Assembly: GCA_963835525.1 (NCBI GenBank)
Contig: CAWIFM010000003.1
Location: 930,001-994,000 of the forward strand
From: DASSUW01 sp963835525
GTDB taxonomy: Bacteria; Actinomycetota; Thermoleophilia; Solirubrobacterales; Solirubrobacteraceae
DNA: 64,000 nt
Direction of reading: 5' to 3'
Shown: positions 7,406-16,800 of the stretch, piece after piece
How the letters are laid out: the number at the start of each line of letters is the position of its first letter
Numbering within the stretch: the first letter of the stretch is position 1
Program-made: the position numbers and the translations under genes
The notes under the pieces: generated by a model
Database searches by the model: none
The model's input: the letters and a program-made list of their open reading frames with translations, nothing else
Told to the model about the DNA's origin: nothing

Positions 7406-9458
7406 GTCCCGCAGCAGCGCCGTTGCGTCCTCGGGGCGCAGCGGCGCGCTCACGTTGAACCCCTGGGCGAACTCGCAGCCCAGCAGCTTGAGGTGATCGA
7501 GCTGGGCGTCGGTCTCGACGCCCTCCGCGATCACCTCGAGCCCGAGGTTGTGCGCGAGGCCGACGAGCGCCTTCACGATCTCGAAGGCGCCGGCCTCGCG
7601 GCCCATCCCGATCACCAGCGCGCGGTGGATCTTCACCGCGTCGCCCGGGAAGCCATGCAGCAGCCGCAGCGACGAGGCGCCGGTGCCGAAGTCGTCGATG
7701 TGCGAGCGCACGCCGTGCTTGTCGAGCGCGTTCTGGAGCGCGCGCTGGACGCTCTCGGGCTCGCGGCTGAGCGCGCTCTCCTTGATCTCGAGCCGCAGCG
7801 CGCGCGGGTCCACGCCGGACTCCTCGAGCGCGGCGGCCAGCATGGGGCAGAACTCGGTGTCGGCGAGCTGGCGGTGCGAGACGTTGACGCTCATGAACAG
7901 GCCGGCGCCGGCGGGCAGCTCGCGCCACTCGGCGAGCTGGGCGCAGGCGGTGCGCAGCACCCACCGGCCGAGCGGCACGATCAGGCCCGTCTCCTCGGCG
8001 ATGGGGACGAACTCGGCCGGCTCCTGGCCGGGCCAGCGGCAGAGCGCCTCGAAGCCGACGATGCGCCCGGTCGCCGCCTGCACGATCGGCTGGTAGGCGA
8101 CTTCGAGCTGCCGCTCGTCGATCGCCTTGCGCAGCTCGGCCTCCATGTCGAGCCGGCGCATCACCTGCTCGTGCATGCGGCCGTCGAACACGGCGTGGCG
8201 GCCCTTGCCCTCGGCCTTGGCGCGGTACATGGCGACGTCGGCGTCGCGCAGCACGGTGTCGGGCGCGGCGTCGGCGTCGGCCAGCGCGATGCCGATGCTG
8301 GCGTCGATGTGCAGCTCGCGCTCGTCGATGTCGAACGGGATGCGCAGCGTGTGCTGGACGCGCTCGGCGACCGCGGCGGCCTCGTGGACGTCGGAGACGC
8401 CGTCGAGCAGCACCGTGAACTCGTCGCCGCCGAGGCGGGCCACGGTGTCGGGCGGGCGGACGGCCGACTCCAGTCTGCGGGCGACCGCGATCAGCAGCCG
8501 GTCTCCCACGTGGTGGCCGAGCGAGTCGTTGACCAGCTTGAAGCGGTCGAGGTCGAGGAACAGGACGGCGGCCGCGGCGGCCGGCTCGGCGCGCTGGGCG
8601 CGGCGGATCGCCTGGTCGAGGCGGTCGAGGAACAGCACGCGGTTGGGCAGCCCGGTCAGGGCGTCGTGCATCGCGTCGTGCTGGAGGCGCTGCTCGGCCT
8701 GCTTGCGGTCGGTGACGTCGGTCTGGCTGCCGACGACGCGCAGCGCGCGGCCGCCCTGGTCGCGGACCGCCATCCCGCGCGCGAGCATCCAGCGGTAGGA
8801 GCCGTCGCGGTGCTGGATCCGGTGCTCGTGCTCGAAGTGGCGGCTGGCGCCGGTGAGATGGGCGTCGAGCGCCTGGGTGAGGGCGGCGCGGTCGTCCTGG
8901 TGGACGCGGCCGAGCCACTCGCCGGGCGCGTCGCCCAGCTCGGGCTCGCCGTAGCCGAGCATCTGCTTCCAGCGCGGGGAGAAGAACAGGCGGTTCTCGC
9001 GCACGTCCCAGTCCCACAGGCCGTCGTTGGCGCCCTGCATGGCGAGCGCGTAGCGCTGCTCGGACTCCGCCAGGCGGGCGAGCGCGTGCTGATGGCTGAT
9101 CGCGTAGCGCAGGGCGCGCTCGAGCAGGTCGAGGTCGGTCACGTACTCGGCGACGCCGGCCTCGGCGGCGGCCAGGTCGGTGTCGCGGTCGGCGCAGTCG
9201 TCGAGCAGCAGGACGGGCGCGTTCGGCGTGTGGGCCAGGATCAGGCGCGCCAGACTCGAGCCCGCCGAGCTCGCAGTCGATCAGGAAGGCGTCGTGCGGG
9301 TGCTCGTCGAGCGCGGCGAGCGCCGCCTTCTGCGTCGTGACCCAGTGGATCTCGTAGCGCGGCCGCTCGATCGCCCGCAGCGCCTGCTGCACGGGCGCAT
9401 GGGCCTGCTCGTCGGCCTGGACGACGAGGACGGTGACGGTGTCCGGGAGCGAGCTCAC
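7385..9458 (-). pseudogene. Receiver-PAS-GGDEF-EAL c-di-GMP turnover protein, one frameshift
   Basis: The N-terminal receiver-like part starts at a GTG overlapping the preceding response regulator stop (GTGA). It reads TVTVLVVQADEQAHAPVQQA and DAFLIDCELGGLE. The frame breaks near 9254-9262 and resumes with SLARLILAHTPNAPVLLLDD. The remaining frame (about 590 residues) contains a PAS/PAC unit (ALAMQGANDGLWDWDV), then a GGDEF domain with an intact RLGGDEFTVLL active site. An EAL domain follows with GFEALCRWPG, SVNVSHRQL, KIHRALVIGMG and EVIAEGVE. Both catalytic signatures look complete, so the protein could make or degrade c-di-GMP under receiver/PAS control. A one-base error or a true break separates the receiver from the rest. 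Confidence 0.8.
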
Positions 9459-9928
9459 TGGTGGGGGAGCGCCGCGGCCTCGAGCCAGTACGCGGTGAAG
9501 ACCTTGATCAGCTTCACGAGGGCGAGAAAGGTGACGGGCTTGGGGATGAGGGTGTTGGCACCGGCGTCGTAGGCCGCTTCGACCTGATCGGGCTCGGGAT
9601 GGCGCGCGAGGACGACCACGGGGATGCGGCGGAGCGCTGCATTGCACTTGATGGCCCGGACGGCATCGAGCGCGCCGGGCAGGTCGAGGTCGATCGCGAT
9701 CAGCGCCGGCGCGGGTGTCGTCACGTCGTCGGCCGCCAGGTACTCGTCGAGCGCAGGGATGGAGGCGACAGCGCGCAGGTCGCACGGGCCGGTGCCCTCG
9801 AGCAGGGCGTCGCGCATCATGTCGCGCGCGTCCGCGTCGGCGTCTGCGAGCAGCACCGTCGGTACCAAGGGCACGCCCATTCGTCCCGGTCCCGCCGTAC
9901 CGGAGACCATCCGTGGCCGCCGCGTCAT
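9455..9928 (-). CDS. Single-domain response regulator
   Basis: This CheY-like receiver has the acidic pocket in VLLADADADARD, the phospho-acceptor Asp in ALIAIDLDLPG, and the conserved Lys in LIPKPVT. There is no output domain. The full frame is 157 aa. An internal ATG giving MGVPLVPTVLL at 9880 would make a more typical 141-aa protein and may be the true start. The gene overlaps the downstream GGDEF-EAL gene by 4 nt, so the two are probably co-translated and form a signalling pair. No histidine kinase is nearby. Confidence 0.8.
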   Translation of the reverse strand: MTRRPRMVSGTAGPGRMGVPLVPTVLLADADADARDMMRDALLEGTGPCDLRAVASIPALDEYLAADDVTTPAPALIAIDLDLPGALDAVRAIKCNAALRRIPVVVLARHPEPDQVEAAYDAGANTLIPKPVTFLALVKLIKVFTAYWLEAAALPHQ

Positions 9929-10073
9929 CTTCCCGTCCTAGCTCCTGTGCCTTCTGGGCAGCCTCGGTGCTGCCCTCTTGGGCGAGATTACGTCGCGCGA
10001 GGCGGCGCCGGACGCCCGAATCGGCGGATGTACGACAGGACTGGCCGGAAGGTTGGGTTTGGGCGATCCGGGC

Positions 10074-10511
10074 TCAGTCCGCGGGCCGGCGGGCGAGAAC
10101 GATGGTCGAGACGAGGCGGGCGGTGACCGAGCCGTCGGTCGTCTTGAGCTCGGACTCGAGGCGCACGGTGCCGCGGTCGGGCTTCTTCGTCGACGGGCGT
10201 TTCTCGGCGCACGCGACGGTCATCGACAGCCGATCGCCCGGTCGCGCCGGCCTGAGAAGGTCGAGCTCGTGCCGCGCGGCGGCGACGACCGCGAGCGGCT
10301 CCATCTGGCTCAGGAGCTTTGAGGCGACGCAGAAGATGTGGCAGGTGGAGGCCGTGAGGCCACCGAACGGCGACTCGCGGGCCGCCTCGGTATCGACGTG
10401 GAACGGCTGCGGGTCCCAGACGCGCGCGAACGCCACGACGTCCTCCTCGGTCAGCTCGAACTCGCCGCTCGTCCGCGCCGAACCGACCTCGACGTCCTCG
10501 AAATAGGGCAT
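10074..10511 (-). CDS. MaoC-like hotdog dehydratase
   Basis: This 145-aa single hotdog-fold protein belongs to the MaoC family, which hydrates or dehydrates enoyl-CoA thioesters. Evidence is the N-terminal YFEDVEVG, the region FARVWDPQPFHVD carrying the (D)xxxxH catalytic pattern, FGGLTASTCH, and the core strand PARPGDRLS. No other fatty-acid gene lies beside it, so the substrate cannot be inferred. It is the last core gene before the tRNA-Thr island. Confidence 0.8.
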   Translation of the reverse strand: MPYFEDVEVGSARTSGEFELTEEDVVAFARVWDPQPFHVDTEAARESPFGGLTASTCHIFCVASKLLSQMEPLAVVAAARHELDLLRPARPGDRLSMTVACAEKRPSTKKPDRGTVRLESELKTTDGSVTARLVSTIVLARRPAD

Positions 10512-10564
10512 GGGCGACTCTAGACCGCCGGGTCCGCCGCGGCGCTACCCTTCCGGTCGCCCCC

Positions 10565-10602
10565 GCCGACGTAGCTCAGCTGGTAGAGCACTTCACTCGT
10601 AA
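10565..10602 (+). other. att remnant: 5' half of tRNA-Thr(CGT), left end of island
   Basis: These 38 nt equal the tRNA-Thr gene from the first acceptor base to the last anticodon-loop base, ending CTCGTAA. They differ from the intact copy by one D-loop base (AGCTGG instead of AGTTGG). No matching 3' half follows. The same block recurs at 26634 and the intact gene lies at 33379. It is interpreted as the original 5' half of the target gene, left behind by integration at the anticodon loop. Confidence 0.8.
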
Positions 10603-10731
10603 GGTCCGCTCCGCGCGGATTTCGGAGGCTCTCGGAGGACCGGTGAGGCGCTGATGCGTCGGAGCTGCGCGGTTTGCACGGCCTGGCCGCCTCCCGCGCG
10701 ATCCGGTCGCGACCCGGCCGTGGCGGCGTGC

Positions 10732-10749
10732 GTGTGCACGAGGTGTGCA
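10732..10749 (+). repeat. Putative integrase arm-type site, left
   Basis: GTGTGCACGAGGTGTGCA contains two copies of GTGTGCA(C) in direct orientation. The identical 18-mer lies just before the other att copy, at 26538. In the excised circle both would flank the core on either side, as arm sites for a tyrosine recombinase do. Confidence 0.6.
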
Positions 10750-10943
10750 TCGGTCGAGCTCGCATCGGCAGGCTCCGCCCTGCCGTCCTACCTTGCCCAT
10801 CAGCGGAGGCGACCGGCGCTGTCAAGGCAGTCCGTCAGGACCTCGCCGCAGGCGAGCCGCGAAGCGGTGGCCTTGACTGTCGCCGGGCGGCGGAGCTAAT
10901 CGTGGCGCCTTGCTGCCGCTTCGTGACGCGGCGTCATGCGAGG

Positions 10944-11435
10944 CTACGACGGGAGCTTGGGCCGCCTGCCGGCCTCGTCGACGAGCTCGTCAAGCCGCGC
11001 AAAGGCTGCCTCAAGAGTTATCGCCCGGGACTTGACCTGCGCTCTCAGGTTGGCTGCCTTTTCCCGGACTGCCCGATACGCCTCGACGCGGTCGTAGTGA
11101 TGTTCCTTCCGAGTCGCAAACATGCCCGACGCCTGAAGGCCCGTGGCGACTGTCGCAGCGGCAGCGAGGATCGCGGCGTTGGTCGCGCTCACCAAGGAGC
11201 CGTTGACGTCCGCAGCGACCAGCGTGGTGACTAGCGTGGCGGCCGCCGCCAGGACGAATCCCGCCACGCGAGCAAGGTCATTTACGCGGTTGGCCTTGTC
11301 CCCGGCGCTCTGGGACTCCTTCACTCGACCGTCCCACTTCTCCCACAGCTCGCGGCAACGGCCGTAGAACGGCTGCGGGTCTTGCTGGTGCTGGGCGACC
11401 GGCGGCGTCGCCGCGTGCTGGCTATCGTCGGTCAT
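10944..11435 (-). CDS. Two-TM protein resembling SLATT/DUF4231 effectors
   Basis: The ATG is preceded by GAAGAAGATCTCGAG. The 163-aa protein has a polar N-terminus, a Trp/charged helix (FYGRCRELWEKWDGRVKES) and two hydrophobic helices separated by a short loop (ARVAGFVLAAAATLVTTLVA and NAAILAAAATVATGL). A long amphipathic helix with HHYDRVEAYRAVREKAANL follows. This layout matches SLATT-type two-TM pore-forming effectors, which usually partner a nucleotide-sensing or synthesising protein. No such partner is seen here. It is the first gene inside the left end of the island, so it is probably cargo. The family assignment is by architecture only. Confidence 0.5.
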   Translation of the reverse strand: MTDDSQHAATPPVAQHQQDPQPFYGRCRELWEKWDGRVKESQSAGDKANRVNDLARVAGFVLAAAATLVTTLVAADVNGSLVSATNAAILAAAATVATGLQASGMFATRKEHHYDRVEAYRAVREKAANLRAQVKSRAITLEAAFARLDELVDEAGRRPKLPS

Positions 11436-12493
11436 CTCGAGATCTTCTTCGCTTGGCCCGGGCCGACGCAAGACAGCGCTCAGGGAACGACGCCAGCGAG
11501 GCTGGAGCGGAATGAACGTCGCGGCGTCCCGCGAGGACGGCCGCTTGCGGCCGCCCGCAGCGGGCGCCGGCGGCGGCCGAAGGCCGCCGCCCTTGATGCC
11601 GTGAAGAACGTTGTTACTGAGCGCCGGGCCGCTGCGTCGAATCGAGCTCGATAGCAACGCCGGCGCTACTGCCTTTCCACGGGGTGCAGAAGCGAATGCG
11701 ATCGCCGCTCAACGCGGAAGCGCTCCTGGCCGACATGCCCACCGTCAACGGCCCGAGCCATCGCCCGCGCCTTGAGCGACAGCCTCGACGACGCGCAGGA
11801 GTCTGGCAGGCCCGGGGCTCGCTATCGCTATGAGGACGAGCTACAGCGCCAGCCCAACGTTTCCTGGCTTGCAGCCGAAGCATCGGAGGCGACTTTCCTT
11901 ACCTGCTCAAGGGCGGCTCGCTTCGCTCGCCGCCGGCGGCCCGGCTGCGGGCAGCCGCAAGCGGCCGTCCTCGCCGGGCCGCCACGACACGGCACGGCAC
12001 GACCGCGAGCTCGTGGAGAAGTACCCGCCTCGCGTTCCGCGCCCGAGCCAGCGTCACCGATCGCTCAGCGGCCGCGGCTCCGTCAGCTCAGCGCCCAATC
12101 CGCGGCGTCGGACTTCGGCTCGCGACCGTCGCGGCGCCTCCGCCGAGCAGCTGGCTGCGGTCCGGGACGAACGTCAACAGCGGGCTTTGAGGGGAGCAGC
12201 GTGTGTCGGGTCGCGCGACCCAGGCTTGTAGACGGGCGCAGTCGCGATGTCGACGCTGCCGCACGGCCAGTTACGGGCGTGGTTCGGTCATGTCCCGCCG
12301 GGACGAGTCGGGTAGACCTCCGCCGACGTGAACCCGCTGCCAGAGCTGCGACCAATATGCGACCACGAACATCCGTAGCGCGCTCACGACGCCGCCTAGC
12401 CTCGCATCGACTCGCCAGCTGCCTGACTGGGCGCGGACAGCATTGTCCCTGCATATCGCCCGTTCTTGCCGCTTCTCGCGGCTTCCCACCTAA
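11436..12493. other. About 1 kb without a recognisable gene
   Basis: Open frames are present on both strands, as expected at this GC content, but none has a family motif, a convincing ribosome-binding site or normal composition. The stretch contains GC-rich inverted repeats around 11540-11600 (GCCGCTTGCGGCCGC and neighbours). It looks like degraded island sequence. Confidence 0.5.
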
Positions 12494-12540
12494 CGCGCCC
12501 GACAGGATTCGAACCTGTGACCTTCGGTTCCGTAGACCGA
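12494..12540 (-). other. 3' fragment of tRNA-Arg(ACG), att remnant
   Basis: The 47 nt fold as an anticodon arm (TCGGT CTACGGA ACCGA, anticodon ACG), variable loop AGGTC, T-arm ACAGG TTCGAAT CCTGT and 3' acceptor strand CGGGCGC plus discriminator G. Nothing resembling the acceptor 5' strand or D-arm precedes it. A clean 3' part starting at the anticodon stem is what an integrative element that targets tRNA-Arg carries in its attachment site. Confidence 0.8.
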
Positions 12541-12609
12541 CAGCAACACGCGAGATTTGGCTCTAGCAAGCCAAACAAGCGTCCCGGTCGCCAATAAATC
12601 GCCAGAAAC

Positions 12610-13779
12610 TCAGCTGATGTCACTCGCCGCCCAGAGCGCACTGATCGGCACCGCTGCCATCCGGTCCCCAAACGGCAAAGTGCGCTCACCCGCGTACAGC
12701 ACGATCCCGGCCCTGAAGCGGGGGCCGAGCTTGTCCTGTAGATGTACGAGTCCGCGGAAGTCCGAGGCGCTGACCGATGCAGCCGTCTTGACCTCGACTC
12801 CCGCGATCGAGCCGTCGCGCCGCTCGATGACGACGTCGACCTCGCGTCCGTCACGATCGCGGAAATGGAACAACCGTGGAGGGTCCTCTTGCCAGGCTGT
12901 CTGGCGGAGGAGCTCCGTCGTGACGAACGTCGAACACGGGGCCGGAGAGGTTCCCGTCGGCGACAAGCCGTTCCGACCCGACGCCGATCAGATGGCAAAG
13001 CAGACCACTGTCGGCGATGAAGACCTTCGACGTCTTGATGGTGCGACTCAACAGGTTTGTGCTCCATGCCTCAAGACGAGCGGTCAGGAACAGCGTCTGC
13101 AGCAGCGAAACGTGCGAGCGAACGGTGCTCGACGGCAGCGCGAGGTCTCGCGCGAGGCTGTCGACGTTCATCAAGGACGCCGATGTCGCAGCGATCGCAG
13201 ATAGGAGGCGTCGCACATTCTCCTGGTCGTGGACGCGCGCGATCGAGCTGAGATCGCGCTGGATGATGGTGTCCAGATAGCTCGCGAGGAACCGAGCCCG
13301 GCGAGTCTCGTTCCGCTCCCTCGCCTCTGGGTAGCCGCCGGTGGCTAGGAGCTCCACGTAGGGGCGACGTCCCGGCGAGGTCTGCGTGACCGCCGGCCAT
13401 CGCCCGTCCAGCACGTCCGCAACGAACGTCTCTCCGGCGCCATGCAGTTCGCTCTGCGTGAACGGTCCGAGGCGCAGATACTCCGCGCGCCCCGTCAGCG
13501 CGTCGGCGATGCGTGGCGCGGTCAGGATGTTCGCCGAACCCGTGAGCAGGTACTGCCCGGGCGTCGGATCGCGATCGACGCGGGCCTTGATCGCCAGCAG
13601 GAGGTCGGGAACGCGCTGGACCTCGTCGATGACCAGCGGGGTCGCTCGATCGATGATGAACCCGCTCGGATCAGATGCGGCGGCTTCCCTCGTCGCGCGT
13701 CGTCCAGCGTGAGGACCTCCGCGCCCAGATCGGCGCGAGCGATCGCTCCGACCAGCGTGCTCTTACCCACCTCACGCGC
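12610..13779 (-). pseudogene. DUF4143-type AAA ATPase, 5'-truncated and frameshifted
   Basis: Three overlapping frames together read as an ATP-binding DUF4143 protein. They give AREVGKSTLV (P-loop remnant), VLTLDDARR, then ASDPSGFIIDRATPLVIDE, LLTGSAN-type sequence, TGGYPEARERNETRRARFL, TIKTSKVFIADSGLLCHLIG, and finally TFVTTELLRQTAWQED with the nuclease-like REVDVVIERRDGSIAGVEVK. Frame breaks lie near 13690 and 12925. The first ~30 residues are missing. The gene begins inside the terminator hairpin of the neighbouring secreted-protein gene, which marks an insertion or deletion junction. Inactive as read. Confidence 0.7.
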
Positions 13780-13781
13780 CG

Positions 13782-13815
13782 GCGCCGCCCGCGGCCTGGC
13801 GACCGCGGGCGGCGC
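13782..13815 (-). terminator. Strong hairpin terminator after the large secreted-protein gene
   Basis: A perfect 13-bp stem (GCGCCGCCCGCGG with CCGCGGGCGGCGC) encloses an 8-nt loop 7 nt after the stop codon. There is no U tract, as is common in GC-rich actinobacteria. Confidence 0.6.
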
Positions 13816-13821
13816 TCGTCC

Positions 13822-16800
13822 TCAGTTGTCTTTCCAGTTGGCCCAGGCGCCGCAGTCGAACGGCTGCGCCTGGAACGCGCGGCCGAACAGCCACGGTGTG
13901 TAGAAGCCCGGTCCGGGGAGCCCGGTCTTCGGATCGGTGGTGAACACGCCGTCCGGGGCCGGAGCCACGCTGAGCGGGTCGGTCACGGCCGCGGGCGGAG
14001 CGAGGTTCGCGGGTGAGGGATCCGACCCTCCCTCCTTGATCCGGTAGACGAAGAACATCCACTGCGGCTGAGTGGTGTAAGGACCGCTGGTCCAGGGCGG
14101 GTACGGCACGTCCCACATCCTGACCATGGGAGCCCCGCTCACAGGCTGGCTGTGCCTCGTGTGCCCGAAGGTGTCGCTGTAGCCGAAGGGCTTGCCCGTG
14201 CTGGTGACGTCGCCGGTGTCGCAGCGGTAATTCAGGATGTCGACGTCGCGCAGGTTGAGGTACCACGCGTCGTCGGGCCGAAGCGCGAAGGCCACCCCCA
14301 TCCCTCGCATGATTCCCTGGTAGGCCTGCTGGATGGTGCCGACCTGGAGGTGGTTCGGCATCGAGACGTACTCCTGACCCGTCGCGTGCCAGTCGCTCCC
14401 CTTGGAGGTGTGCTGACCCACCTGGCGCAGCTTGCCGTAGTCGGACAGGATGATCTGGCGGATCTGCTCCATCGCGTCGGTCGTGGCCTTGGCGTTCTGG
14501 TTGATGGTCAGGGCGACGTCGTCGACCTTGGCGGAGATGTCGCCGGTGGCCGGTGAGCCGTCCGCCAGGCTTGACAGGTCCGACGCCGTCGAGAGCAGCT
14601 GGGTGACGACCACTGCGGCCTTGCCGAACGGGCCGTCGACGATCCCCGCGATGCCCGTCAGATCGCCGAGCAGCGAGGTTGCGAACGAGAACCAGTGCGC
14701 GGTCGTGCTCTCCGGCGGCTTGAGCGCCGTGTTGACGTCGTCGCCGAACTTCTGGATCGTGACGATGAGATTCCCCTGGCTGTCGATGATGGGCGCCTGG
14801 AGATCCCTGAACCAGGTGTTGACGTTGTCCACCCACCCGAACTCGGCCAGCAGCTCGGTTCGGACCGCGTCGAGATCCGCTGCCGTGAACTCCGAGCTGC
14901 CGGGGTACTGCAGCTTGTTCAGGCTCGCGGAGGTGCCGCTCCAGTCGTCGTTCCGCGTGCCCGAGTAATAGAGGGAGCGGATGTCGCACGTCGTCTCCGT
15001 GTCGCACAGGTCGAGCTGCTGATGCTGGGCGTTGAGCCAGCGGTAGGCGGCCTGCTTGCCCGGCGTGTCCATCTGCGGCCACGCGGACGGCGCGTCATAG
15101 GCGATCTCAGACACGCTCGGCCCGAACTCCGACGCGTCCGACGGCATGCTCTGCGCCGGAGTGAACCAGCCGACGTTGTTGAGAGCCAGTACGCCCTCTT
15201 GGAACTTCGGGCCCGCGCCGCCGTTCCACGGGTCCGGGATCTGTCCGCCGACCTCGTTGGCCTCCGGACGCTTCTCGTCCGCGATCGCCGCACCGCCGAC
15301 CAGCGAGTAGGCGTTCTGGTTGCCGGGCTGGTTCGGAGCTTCCGGAATGTTGTCCCACACCCAGGCCGAGCCGCCGAGCTCGTCGAGTTGGTCGCCGACC
15401 TCGAACCAGGACTGCCATGGAGCCTCGGGGCGGCTGACCGAACCGACGGTCTGCACGAACACGAGCACCGAGCGGTCGCCCGCGAAGCGCTTCAGGGTCG
15501 TCGCCATCCGGCCGAGCTCACTGACGACTGTGATGGCCGAGCATCCAAGGTTGCACTTCTCGGTGTTGATCGCGAAGGCGGCCTCGAGCGGGCGGTAGCC
15601 GGTCGACGGTGAGCCCGCGTCCGGCGCGTCGGCGCGGACCGCTACGAGGTGGACATAGGGCTCTCCGGGCGTCCAGGCGGGCACGCCGGAGCTGAACTCG
15701 GGGTCGGCGCCCGGCGTCATCGAGTACGACTTGCCGGCGATCTCCATGGTGCCTTCGTTGACACCGTCCCCGTATGCGGTCTCGAACTGGGTCTGGCCGG
15801 CCTTGGCTTGGAACCGGTACCGGTTCGCCTTGCCCTGATCCAGCGTCAAGAACCCTGTCAACCCGTCTCCCCAGTTGTACTGGGGCATCGCGCTCTGGAA
15901 GCCGTCGCCCGGCTCCCAGCCGGGCACGCCGACGATCATCGCCTGGCCCGCCGCGTGGGCGAGCGGCTTGGCGGCGAGGAAGCCGCCGGTCCCGCCGATC
16001 GTCTTGACGGCGGCGTTGAACGCGTCCGTTCCGAGGGAGCTGCCCCCGTCGGGACCCTCGGTGAAGGCCGGGTCGACGTTGAGGATGACCAACGGCGCAC
16101 TCGCGGCCGTGAACTGCTCCTCGAGGCTCGTCATGGACTCAAGGAGCTGAGTCACGTCGGCGAAACTCTCCTCGCGGACCGGCTCGAGCGTCGAGCGATC
16201 GAGGGCCAGCACGTGAATGCCGGGCGCACGCCCACAGGACGGGTTGGGGTAGCGCTCGGGCACCGCGTCGGTCTGGTCGAGCCCCACCGTGATTCCGTAG
16301 CAGTCGGCGCCCATCGGGACGCTCACTTTGAGCCTCATCAGCGGGTACGGCACCCTGGCCGCGACCGCGACCTTGTCGGTCTGCGACATGACGGGTGCCG
16401 TCGCGGCGCGCGAGCCCTTGCCGCCGGCCGTCGCGACGCGCGTCGTGAGAACGATCTGGTACCGGCCGTGCTTGTCGGTCACGAGCCTCGGGCGCGCCGA
16501 CGCGGCGCTCTTCAGCCGCGCGCGTGATCCCGCCGGCCGGCGGACGATCCGCCAGCGGTACTCGAGATCGGCGCCTCGGATGTGCGGCGCGCTGTCCCGA
16601 CCGTCGAGCCGCACCTGCGCGCCCGCGTCCGCCTGCCGATCCACGCCGGCGCCGACGAGCGGCCGGTCGCGCGGCACGAAGAACGTGCGGACGGCGTCGT
16701 CGTAGACGGCGCGGGTTCGCAGCCGCGAGTCGGCGACCACCCGGACGCGCAGTCGGTTCTGGCCGTAGCGCACGCGGTCGCTGGCGGAAAGGGATGCCGA

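Noticed and set aside
11772..12566. Plus-strand open frame in the gene-free part of the island
   Set aside because: It crosses the tRNA-Arg fragment, is Arg/Ser-rich, and shows no domain or ribosome-binding site.
13772..15082. Second minus-strand frame inside the large secreted-protein gene
   Set aside because: Gly/Arg/His-rich with no motif. It is a frame shadow of the 1180-aa gene.
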